Shown here in pieces: positions 55,027 through 61,790 of a DNA stretch of 64,000 bases (its first letter is position 1; each line of letters opens with the position of its first letter). The position numbers and the translations under genes were made by a program. Below the pieces are notes generated by a model, which saw only the letters and a program-made list of their open reading frames with translations, searched no databases and was not told the DNA's origin. This DNA is from Pedobacter frigoris (GTDB lineage: Bacteria > Bacteroidota > Bacteroidia > Sphingobacteriales > Sphingobacteriaceae): the NCBI RefSeq assembly GCF_005116445.1, contig NZ_SWBQ01000007.1, positions 1 to 64,000 of the forward strand. Direction: 5' to 3'.

Positions 55027-55755
55027 TTAAGTTTTTCTGATTTTGATGATGCGCATCCAGTGCATGACCTTCATAATTGGATAAGTCGGATCAAACTCAA
55101 ACCAGCGGGAAGCAAAGTTTGGACTATTCGGCTTTTTATGATGGTTGTTCTGAAACAACTCTCCTAACATCAGGAAATCTAACGGAAGGGTGTTTTTGCT
55201 GTGGTCATCATTATCGTGGTTTGAATACCCGTATTTATGTCCGCACCAGTTTACAATGGCACCATGAACAGGCCCCATTAAGAAGTGTATCGGCAATAAA
55301 AGGAACATCCACCATGATGTTGCGAAGGTTACGTAGAACCAGATATAGAAACCGATAAAAACAAATCTGGTCAGCCATGAGTTGCCTATTTTATCTACTA
55401 ATGGCCAGCTGGGATATTTGTCTCTGAATTGCTCTTCAGGCTCTACATTATACTTTGCATAATTCAGATACATATTTTTTGTCTTGATCATCATGCCCCA
55501 AACATCTTTTACAAAATGCGGAGAGTGAGGATCTTTTTCTGTATCTGAGAACGCATGGTGCATGCGGTGCAAGATCGCATATGCACGGGGGTTCAGAAAC
55601 GATGAGCCCTGAGACAAAAAAGTAATGATGTAAAAGAATTTCTCCCAAAAAGTATTCATTTTAAACATCTTATGCGAGGCATACCGATGCAGAAAGAATG
55701 TTTGAGAAAATAAGGATAAGAACCAGTGTGTGAGGAAGAATAGTAAAATGATCAT
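55027..55755 (-). CDS. Acyl-CoA/fatty-acid desaturase
   Basis: This 242-residue membrane protein has the histidine clusters of delta-9-type desaturases: HRYASH (23-28), HRMHH (63-67), and HHKKP (205-209), plus an extra H173 in NWCGHKYGY. Membrane segments lie near 1-20, 40-55, 130-150 and 152-165. It uses a di-iron centre and O2 to place a double bond in a fatty acyl chain. It is shorter than eukaryotic desaturases but normal for Bacteroidota. Its start codon overlaps the stop of the upstream cupin gene by one base. Confidence 0.9.
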   Translation of the reverse strand: MIILLFFLTHWFLSLFSQTFFLHRYASHKMFKMNTFWEKFFYIITFLSQGSSFLNPRAYAILHRMHHAFSDTEKDPHSPHFVKDVWGMMIKTKNMYLNYAKYNVEPEEQFRDKYPSWPLVDKIGNSWLTRFVFIGFYIWFYVTFATSWWMFLLLPIHFLMGPVHGAIVNWCGHKYGYSNHDNDDHSKNTLPLDFLMLGELFQNNHHKKPNSPNFASRWFEFDPTYPIMKVMHWMRIIKIRKT

Positions 55756-56252
55756 TATCTCCCAAAATCATCTTGTACCCTAACGATATCGCTTTCATCA
55801 GATGGTTGAGCCGGATCTGTATGCTGCCAGATTTCAGAAACAATGCCCCAATCTTCCAAACCGATTAACCTGTGTCTCTCGCCTTGTTTCAATTTGATGC
55901 TTTGGCCAGGTGCCAGTTGCTGCAGTTCACCTTGCTCATCTGTATCACTTGTGATTACACCTACGGTTCCATTTACTACCCTCCAGATTTCCGCACGGCG
56001 ATGGTGGTATTGCCATGATAAGCGGGTATTAGGAGCTACGATTAATATTTTTGGACTTAATTTACCTGAGATCTTTAGATCATCAACATTTAATCCTTCG
56101 AAATAAACGTTGGCAAACTGCTGGGCCTGCTCTTCATCGATCACAAAAAAACCACCCCAAGGGCGTGTTTCATCACGGTTTACTACATTAAAGCCTTCGA
56201 TTTTTAAGCGTTGTGCTACACCTTCAAATATTTCCTTTTTTTGATCTGACAT
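55755..56252 (-). CDS. Mannose-6-phosphate isomerase-like cupin
   Basis: This 165-residue protein resembles the type II phosphomannose isomerase C-terminal cupin domain. Visible segments are RPWGGFFVI (about 25-33), LSWQYHHRRAEIWRVVNGTVGVITSD with two His and a Glu as metal ligands, and PGQSIKLKQGERHRLIGLEDWGIVSEIW with a further His. It lacks the nucleotidyltransferase part found in bifunctional ManC proteins. The activity is probably sugar-phosphate isomerase or a related cupin function. The desaturase gene follows immediately with one base shared, so they are co-transcribed. Confidence 0.83.
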   Translation of the reverse strand: MSDQKKEIFEGVAQRLKIEGFNVVNRDETRPWGGFFVIDEEQAQQFANVYFEGLNVDDLKISGKLSPKILIVAPNTRLSWQYHHRRAEIWRVVNGTVGVITSDTDEQGELQQLAPGQSIKLKQGERHRLIGLEDWGIVSEIWQHTDPAQPSDESDIVRVQDDFGR

Positions 56253-56359
56253 TTTAATAACAGTATTATTTTAATCCACAAACTTAGCTAAAATGGTTAA
56301 GCATTCATTAAATACAGACAAAAAAAATGAGGGAATTGTTTTACAGCGGCAACATTGAG

Positions 56360-56962
56360 TTAGTCTTCACGCTCCCAGGTCAGCCTATCAATCTCACAGA
56401 GGTCCATATTCAGTTCAATGATCAGATCATATAATAGTGATACATTTTTATCTTCCGAGATCAGTCTTTCATGAAGCACTTCAGCATAGTGTTCTAAAAA
56501 TTCATCATACATTTCTTCAGGAATGTCAACTGTATTTAAGCGGAGTTGACAACTCGTATGGTACAGCAACTGGGAAATCGAAAAGTAAACGGGGTTTAAG
56601 TTGAACAGCAAATCCTTATAGTTTTTGCTTTCCCATTCCAGAATGTAAATGTGATAGCTATTTGAGGCCTCCTGATTGCATTCCTCATTCTCCAGCACCT
56701 CCAGTTCATCGAGATTATTGATCATCAAATAGGTTTTCGAACAATCAATGACTTTATCGACTGACTTTAATAAAACCTTTACAATACCATCGTCTACAGA
56801 TTCCAGCAATTCAAAATCATCGGGAGTAATGGAATCAGCACTTACCAATCCTTTCAGGTCTGCCAAATCCCTTTCATAAGCAATTAGAAAACCATTTCTG
56901 CAAAGCTCATTGATCACAAAACTTAAAATATGTGGCACTAAACCTTTTACGACGTCGTCCAA
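56360..56962 (-). CDS. Unknown acidic cytosolic protein
   Basis: I do not recognise this 200-residue protein. It is acidic, has no signal peptide or membrane segment, and is predicted to be mostly helical. Notable segments are VPHILSFVINELCRNGFLIAYERDLADLKGLV at the N-terminus, an EVLENEECNQEASNS loop and a C-terminal helix LYDLIIELNMDLCEIDRLTWERED. It lies between the cupin gene (107-base gap) and a response-regulator gene with a terminator between, so it is probably transcribed alone. Base use resembles that of the neighbours. Confidence 0.65.
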   Translation of the reverse strand: MDDVVKGLVPHILSFVINELCRNGFLIAYERDLADLKGLVSADSITPDDFELLESVDDGIVKVLLKSVDKVIDCSKTYLMINNLDELEVLENEECNQEASNSYHIYILEWESKNYKDLLFNLNPVYFSISQLLYHTSCQLRLNTVDIPEEMYDEFLEHYAEVLHERLISEDKNVSLLYDLIIELNMDLCEIDRLTWERED

Positions 56963-57016
56963 AACTGCTCCTTTCTGGTTATATAAAATGAAGTTAATTA
57001 CATCTCATGATAATAC

Positions 57017-57061
57017 AAAATAAAAGAGCCTGATCATGATATGATCAGGCTCTTTTATTTT
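57017..57061 (-). terminator. Long rho-independent terminator
   Basis: A 21-bp perfect stem (57017-57037 with 57041-57061), core GAGCCTGATCAT / ATGATCAGGCTC, with a 3-base loop and A/T-rich flanks, lies 13 bases past the stop codon of the response-regulator gene. Confidence 0.92.
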
Positions 57062-57074
57062 ATTTGAGTATTAG

Positions 57075-57440
57075 CTATGATTTCGACAACTGTGCGTTGA
57101 TGCGTCGCACAATGTAATCTATATCAAATGGTTTACTGATGTAATCATTAGCTCCCGCTTCCAGACTTTTTTGTTTGTTCTGATCATTTGCAGACATCAC
57201 AATAATAGGAATGTGTTTAGTAAAAGGATCTTCCTTAAGATCTGTACAGATATCCGTACCATCACCGTCAGGGATCATAACATCAAGGATAAATAAATCC
57301 GGCACAGAATCTCTCAGTTTACTTTTTAGTTCAGCAAATGTCGATGACAGCTGCAGTTCGTACCCTTCATCTTTAAGTAAAACTCCAATGATGTATCTTA
57401 TATCTTCATCATCTTCAAGCACATGTATTCTTTTTATCAT
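57075..57440 (-). CDS. Single-domain response regulator
   Basis: This 121-residue protein is a stand-alone receiver (CheY-like) domain. It shows the acidic pocket LEDDED (8-13), phospho-acceptor Asp53 in FILDVMIPDGDG, a Ser in VMSAND (about 82), and Lys103 in SKPFD. With no output domain it must act by protein-protein contact or as a phosphate relay. No kinase gene is adjacent. A long terminator follows. Confidence 0.92.
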   Translation of the reverse strand: MIKRIHVLEDDEDIRYIIGVLLKDEGYELQLSSTFAELKSKLRDSVPDLFILDVMIPDGDGTDICTDLKEDPFTKHIPIIVMSANDQNKQKSLEAGANDYISKPFDIDYIVRRINAQLSKS

Positions 57441-57534
57441 ATCTGTTTTAAGTTATATAGATTTTAGTCTACATAAACAGCAAGAATTTTGCCACATATG
57501 ATAAGTGGAAGTGTAATTGTTACTTAAAGGTTTT

Positions 57535-58851
57535 TTATTTTGCTTTTATCCAGGCAGAAATATCATTTATGAGCCCGTCAAAGACACTTGCAGGGCTCTG
57601 ATATTGCTGAGGTGTACTTTTTTCAGGATGTACACTTAACATATGGTTAAGTTCCGGATAAGATTTAAGCGTAACATTCTTTTTGGTACCCAATGCGGCT
57701 TTCCAAATGTTGTAATCAGTCGCGGTTACCTGGTAGTCGTTTTCGCCATGAGCAATAAAAACTTTTTGCTTACTGATTTTTTTCGCCGCTTCAACCTGGT
57801 TGTTGACATTTAAATCAATCCAATAAGCAGCAGGTAATCCCGCTACGATAGAATCAGGCTTCATAGTGCCCAGTTTGGTCAGCTTGCCTTTTTCATACTC
57901 AGCAACTATGGTATCCAGCTGCTTTTTACCAGCTGCTGTTGTATCATTCATTAATGAAAAAAGAAACTTGTTCTGTTCAACAATCATATCTGACAATTTC
58001 CTGGCAGGAGCAGCAACCATGATGATGCCTTTTAAATCCGGCGCAAGCAATGGCATTCTTGGCGCAAGCATTCCACCAAGGCTATGTCCCAGTACGTAAA
58101 TTTGCTTTTTATCTGCTCCGGGAATCGTACGAGCAAGAGCTATCGCCGCCAATGCATCATCCATCACCTCTTCTTTAACGGTAAAAGCCCCAATAAACTC
58201 TCCTGGATAAATCATCGTCCTTTTTACATAACGGATACTCGCTATGCCTTTTGCTGCCAGGCCTAATGCTAAATCTTTCAGTGGTTTATTTGGGCCATAC
58301 GTAGCATCCATATCGCTTGGACCGGAACCATGCACCAACACTACTATAGGATAGTTTGCAGCCTTTTTAGGAGTGGTTAGTAAACCTACAAGGTTATGAC
58401 CAGGTGCTTTCACGTATACCTCTTCTTCTTTATATAAAGTGGTATCTGCATAAGCCGGCAGTACATAACCCTCAACGGGCGATTTGGGCTGGAGGAAAAA
58501 ACCCACCATTTTTTCTGCTTTGTTGAATGCCAGTAAAAAAGGCTGGGAATCATTTGTAAATTTGACATCAATCACCACCGCAAATAACTCACCCTCAGTT
58601 TTACTGCTGGATACAGAACCTGATTCATATTTACCCAGCTTTTCACCCAGTTTCTCCCAGATTTCCTTAATCTTAGCTTCAGGAACTTTGGCCTGAAAAG
58701 TACTGTCGAAAAATCCATATGCCTCGGTATATTTCTCTTCAGACAAAAGCTTAAAGAAGTCCTGTGACTTACCCAATAAGTTCAGGACACTTTGCGAAAA
58801 TGCAGAAGTTGTAATTAATAGTGCAAAAAATAAAAGGCATACTCTTTTCAT
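57535..58851 (-). CDS. Secreted alpha/beta hydrolase with DUF3887 N-terminal domain
   Basis: This 438-residue protein has a signal peptide (MKRVCLLFFALLITTSAFSQ), an N-terminal DUF3887-like domain (about 25-120) and an alpha/beta-hydrolase domain (about 145-438). The latter has an oxyanion segment VLVHGSGPSDMD, the nucleophile motif GHSLGG, a probable acid Asp in AHGENDYQV and the catalytic His in PELNHML. It is probably a periplasmic esterase, peptidase or lipase; the substrate is not indicated. It stands in the same direction as the SGNH hydrolase gene, 75 bases away. Confidence 0.9.
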   Translation of the reverse strand: MKRVCLLFFALLITTSAFSQSVLNLLGKSQDFFKLLSEEKYTEAYGFFDSTFQAKVPEAKIKEIWEKLGEKLGKYESGSVSSSKTEGELFAVVIDVKFTNDSQPFLLAFNKAEKMVGFFLQPKSPVEGYVLPAYADTTLYKEEEVYVKAPGHNLVGLLTTPKKAANYPIVVLVHGSGPSDMDATYGPNKPLKDLALGLAAKGIASIRYVKRTMIYPGEFIGAFTVKEEVMDDALAAIALARTIPGADKKQIYVLGHSLGGMLAPRMPLLAPDLKGIIMVAAPARKLSDMIVEQNKFLFSLMNDTTAAGKKQLDTIVAEYEKGKLTKLGTMKPDSIVAGLPAAYWIDLNVNNQVEAAKKISKQKVFIAHGENDYQVTATDYNIWKAALGTKKNVTLKSYPELNHMLSVHPEKSTPQQYQSPASVFDGLINDISAWIKAK

Positions 58852-58926
58852 GAATATTGTGTTAGCTTATGGTGGATTATTTGAGTTGATTATTAAGGTT
58901 TAAGAAACCAAAGTTAGTATAAAAAT

Positions 58927-59595
58927 TTACTTGGGAAAGTTATTGTTAATCAGATACGGAGTCAAGAACTTTTGCCAGATTTTATAACCTTCGGCTTTCA
59001 TATGCAGATTATCCTGCAGAAAAATATCCTTGTATACCATACCATCTTTATCCAGCATAGGATTCCACATGTCTACAAATTGCGTCTTCCTTGATTTCTT
59101 GCTATAGGCCTTTAATGCTTTATTAAACTCCTCATATTTATTTTTCAGGTGCCATCTCGCCACGCTTGGCTTGGCCCCGATAAACACCACCGGGACTCCT
59201 GGCAAAGCTGCCCTGATCTTTTCTCTCAACTGTTTCGCCTGCTCAAGGATCACATCAGTCGCAATACCTGCGGCGATGTCATTGTCTCCCCCATAAATAA
59301 ATATCTTAGCAGGTTTGTAAGGAGTAATTGCACGATCTGTATAATACAGCAGGTCTTCAAATTTAGAACCGCCAAACCCCCTGTTGATCACATATGCCTT
59401 AGGAAAATAGCTTTGCATATCCGGCCACATCCTCAGCGTGGAACTTCCCACAAACAGATTACTGCCGGACTTTGCACCTTCAAGAGCATCCTTTTGATCA
59501 AAGCTGCCTATCTCCTTTTCAAATGTCTTGGGGTTATACTCCTGAGCAAACACCGACGTGGCCAAAAAAAACAGCAAGCAAAAATATTTCATCAT
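58927..59595 (-). CDS. Secreted SGNH/GDSL-family hydrolase
   Basis: This 222-residue protein has a signal peptide (MMKYFCLLFFLATSVFAQ). The SGNH blocks are present: VGSSTLRMW (Ser nucleophile, block I), INRGFGGS (block II Gly), IYGGDNDIAAG (block III Asn), and DNLHMKAEGY (block V Asp and His). It should cleave ester or acetyl groups of lipids or polysaccharides outside the cytoplasm. It is divergent from fecR, and the ECF promoter-like motif at 59611 lies between them. The first of two adjacent ATG codons is used. Confidence 0.9.
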   Translation of the reverse strand: MMKYFCLLFFLATSVFAQEYNPKTFEKEIGSFDQKDALEGAKSGSNLFVGSSTLRMWPDMQSYFPKAYVINRGFGGSKFEDLLYYTDRAITPYKPAKIFIYGGDNDIAAGIATDVILEQAKQLREKIRAALPGVPVVFIGAKPSVARWHLKNKYEEFNKALKAYSKKSRKTQFVDMWNPMLDKDGMVYKDIFLQDNLHMKAEGYKIWQKFLTPYLINNNFPK

Positions 59596-59610
59596 ATTCT
59601 TTTATTTTTC

Positions 59611-59647
59611 TACTACCTGGACATCACTAAACCGACTTAATTATAAA
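59611..59647 (+). promoter_or_regulatory. Candidate ECF-sigma promoter upstream of fecR
   Basis: TACTACCTGG (59611-59620), an 11-base spacer, CCGAC (59632-59636), a 5-base spacer and TATAAA (59642-59647) lie 36 bases or less upstream of the fecR ATG. The same sequence and spacing recurs upstream of susC at 61530. The T-rich run just before it is also shared. This looks like the target of the local ECF sigma factor. Confidence 0.6.
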
Positions 59648-59672
59648 CCACGAATTACATGGTTTAAAGATT

Positions 59673-60857
59673 ATGACCAAATATAGTGCAAAACAATTAT
59701 TAGAACGATATATAGAAGGTACCTGTTCGGCCGAGGAAAAGGCTATAGTGGAAAGCTGGCACCTTAAAGAATTGGAGCGTAAAAATTTTGAACCCGACCC
59801 CAACCAGCTCGAACAGGCCCATGAAAATATATGGAGATCCATCAATTCAAGGTCTAAAGATAATTTTCCCAGGCCTATATTGAAGCGTCTGCCATATCGC
59901 TACGCGGCAGCTGTGATAGTGACCATTGCGCTATCTGCAGCCTTATTTTTCTTCATTCAAAAGAATACAGGTTATGCCACTGTTAAAGAGTTGTTGGTAA
60001 AAAGCGGAAAAGATTTTATTCCAGGAGGAAACAAAGCTATACTTACTTTGGCAGATGGCTCCAAAATTTCACTTACCGATGCTGCAACAGGAAAGCTGAT
60101 CAACCAGTCGGGCATTTCTATTACAAAAACTAAAGACGGACAGGTAATTTATAAAATAGATTCAAAGGAAGCAGCAGACGTAAAATTAAAGCAGCCAATA
60201 TACAATACCATAACAACCCCTAAGGGCGGACAATTTCAGATTGACCTGCCGGACGGCTCTAAAATCTGGCTCAATGCTGAATCTTCTTTGAAATATCCGA
60301 TGGTCTTTAAAGGTGACATACGGAAAGTTGAATTGACGGGAGAAGCCTATTTTGAAGTAGCGAAAGCCGGACAACCTTTTATTGTAGCAAGCAATGGCCA
60401 GGAAGTAGAAGTATTGGGTACACATTTTAATATCAACAGCTATGCTGATGAAGGGAATACGAAGACGACGTTATTAGAGGGATCTGTTAGCGTAGCGGGC
60501 CTCGGCTCCCCACAAATCGTAAATCGTAATTCTAACATCGTAATTCTTCAGCCTAACCAGCAGGCAATTCTGAATACAAACAACATTATCAAAGTGCAGG
60601 AAGCTGATATTGAAAATGCAATGGCCTGGAAAAATAATCTCTTCATTTTTAAAGGAGAAAGCATTGAAAGCATTACCAGAAAGTTATCCAGATGGTATGA
60701 TGTTGAATTCAGCTTTGAAGGCAATGCTTCCAACCTTTCCTATGTAGGTATTGTGTCGCGTTCAAAAAACATATCAAGCGTACTCAGCATTATGGAGGGA
60801 GCAGGAAATGTTCATTTTAAAATTGATGGAAGGAGGATTACCATCATCACTAAATAA
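59673..60857 (+). CDS. FecR-family anti-sigma factor
   Basis: This 394-residue inner-membrane regulator has a cytoplasmic N-terminal helical region (1-70, with SAKQLLERYIEGTCSAEEKAIVESW) that should hold the sigma factor, one membrane helix (77-96), and a periplasmic FecR domain (about 185-300: TPKGGQFQIDLPDGSKIWLNAESSLKYP, VELTGEAYFEV, VLGTHFNINSY). A DUF4974 C-terminal domain (about 325-394) contains NNLFIFKGESIESITRKLSRWYDV. It should receive a signal from the STN domain of the downstream SusC-type receptor. Here it lies upstream of its sigma factor gene, the reverse of the common order. Its own promoter carries the ECF-like motif. Confidence 0.93.
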   Translation: MTKYSAKQLLERYIEGTCSAEEKAIVESWHLKELERKNFEPDPNQLEQAHENIWRSINSRSKDNFPRPILKRLPYRYAAAVIVTIALSAALFFFIQKNTGYATVKELLVKSGKDFIPGGNKAILTLADGSKISLTDAATGKLINQSGISITKTKDGQVIYKIDSKEAADVKLKQPIYNTITTPKGGQFQIDLPDGSKIWLNAESSLKYPMVFKGDIRKVELTGEAYFEVAKAGQPFIVASNGQEVEVLGTHFNINSYADEGNTKTTLLEGSVSVAGLGSPQIVNRNSNIVILQPNQQAILNTNNIIKVQEADIENAMAWKNNLFIFKGESIESITRKLSRWYDVEFSFEGNASNLSYVGIVSRSKNISSVLSIMEGAGNVHFKIDGRRITIITK

Positions 60858-60945
60858 GCTTGTTCATCACAAGTTATGATCAGGGCCGACCTACGTTTCG
60901 TTATTCGTTGTGAATTAATTGTTATATTCGCATAGGATAATAGTA

Positions 60946-61512
60946 ATGTCGGTTTATAGCACACTTCCGGACAATGAATTACTTCAATTGACCAGATCTG
61001 AGGATCGGAGGGCATTTAGTGAAATCTATAATCGTTACGGCACCTTGCTCTATGTTTATGCACTTAAGCTCACCAATGACAAAGACGATGCAGATGACAT
61101 TGTGCAGGAAGTTTTTTTATCACTCCTGACCAGGAATGATCTGGAAGTAAAAAAAACGCTATCTTCTTATTTATATTCAGCTGTACGGTATAAGATATTT
61201 GATCTTTTTGCACATAAGAAAGTCAGGACCAGCTATGCAGATTCTTTACAGCATTTCATTGACGATGGAGAATACATCACAGATAATTATGTGAGAGAAA
61301 GGGAACTTGCCAGGTTAATAGAAAAAGAGATCTGTCTGCTCCCCAAAAAAATGCGTGAGGTATTTGAATCCAGCAGAAAAGCCAATCTTTCACAAAAACA
61401 AATCGCTGAAAAATTCAACATTTCAGAAAAAACAGTGAAGAAACAAATCAACAATTCAATTAAAATATTGAGACTCAAACTGGGTAAACTGATTATTTTC
61501 ACTTTTATTTAA
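60946..61512 (+). CDS. ECF sigma factor (FecI-like)
   Basis: This 188-residue sigma-70 family protein has region 2 (about 10-80: FSEIYNRYGTLLYVYALKLTNDKDDADDIVQEVFLSLL) and region 4 (about 125-180: LLPKKMREVFESSRKANLSQKQIAEKFNISEKTVKKQINNSIKILR), without regions 1.1 or 3. It is an extracytoplasmic-function sigma factor of the Bacteroidota FecI type, released by FecR when the receptor binds its ligand. I chose the ATG at 60946. The gap to fecR is 88 bases. It should activate the motif found before fecR and susC. Confidence 0.93.
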   Translation: MSVYSTLPDNELLQLTRSEDRRAFSEIYNRYGTLLYVYALKLTNDKDDADDIVQEVFLSLLTRNDLEVKKTLSSYLYSAVRYKIFDLFAHKKVRTSYADSLQHFIDDGEYITDNYVRERELARLIEKEICLLPKKMREVFESSRKANLSQKQIAEKFNISEKTVKKQINNSIKILRLKLGKLIIFTFI

Positions 61513-61529
61513 AATAGTTCATTTTTTCC

Positions 61530-61565
61530 TACTACCTGGATATTTCTGAGCCGACATATTATAAA
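61530..61565 (+). promoter_or_regulatory. Candidate ECF-sigma promoter upstream of susC
   Basis: TACTACCTGG (61530-61539), an 11-base spacer, CCGAC (61551-61555), a 4-base spacer and TATAAA (61560-61565) repeat the fecR promoter motif. Transcription from here would give susC a leader of about 230 bases. Confidence 0.6.
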
Positions 61566-61790
61566 GCCACTTACTTTTTGTGCTTTATGAACCACCATGA
61601 TTTACAACCTATATTCAACTATAACTAAACATATGAAAGGAGAACCAAAATTATGACCTAAGGGCTACTCGTAATTGTAACTCCAAAAAAAACCAGATAC
61701 CGTTTAGAGCCGATATCTGGAAAAGGCTGGGGTACATCAAATATTATTGCGGAAACAACAAAATCAACAACCCAAAACCCAAACAAATGT
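61566..61790 (+). other. Long 5' leader of susC with hairpin and mini-ORF
   Basis: This stretch holds no gene of normal size. It contains a 7-bp hairpin (CCAGATA at 61693-61699, TATCTGG at 61714-61720) and a 7-codon open frame MKGEPKL (61633-61656). Either could affect susC expression. Nothing else is recognised. Confidence 0.4.
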
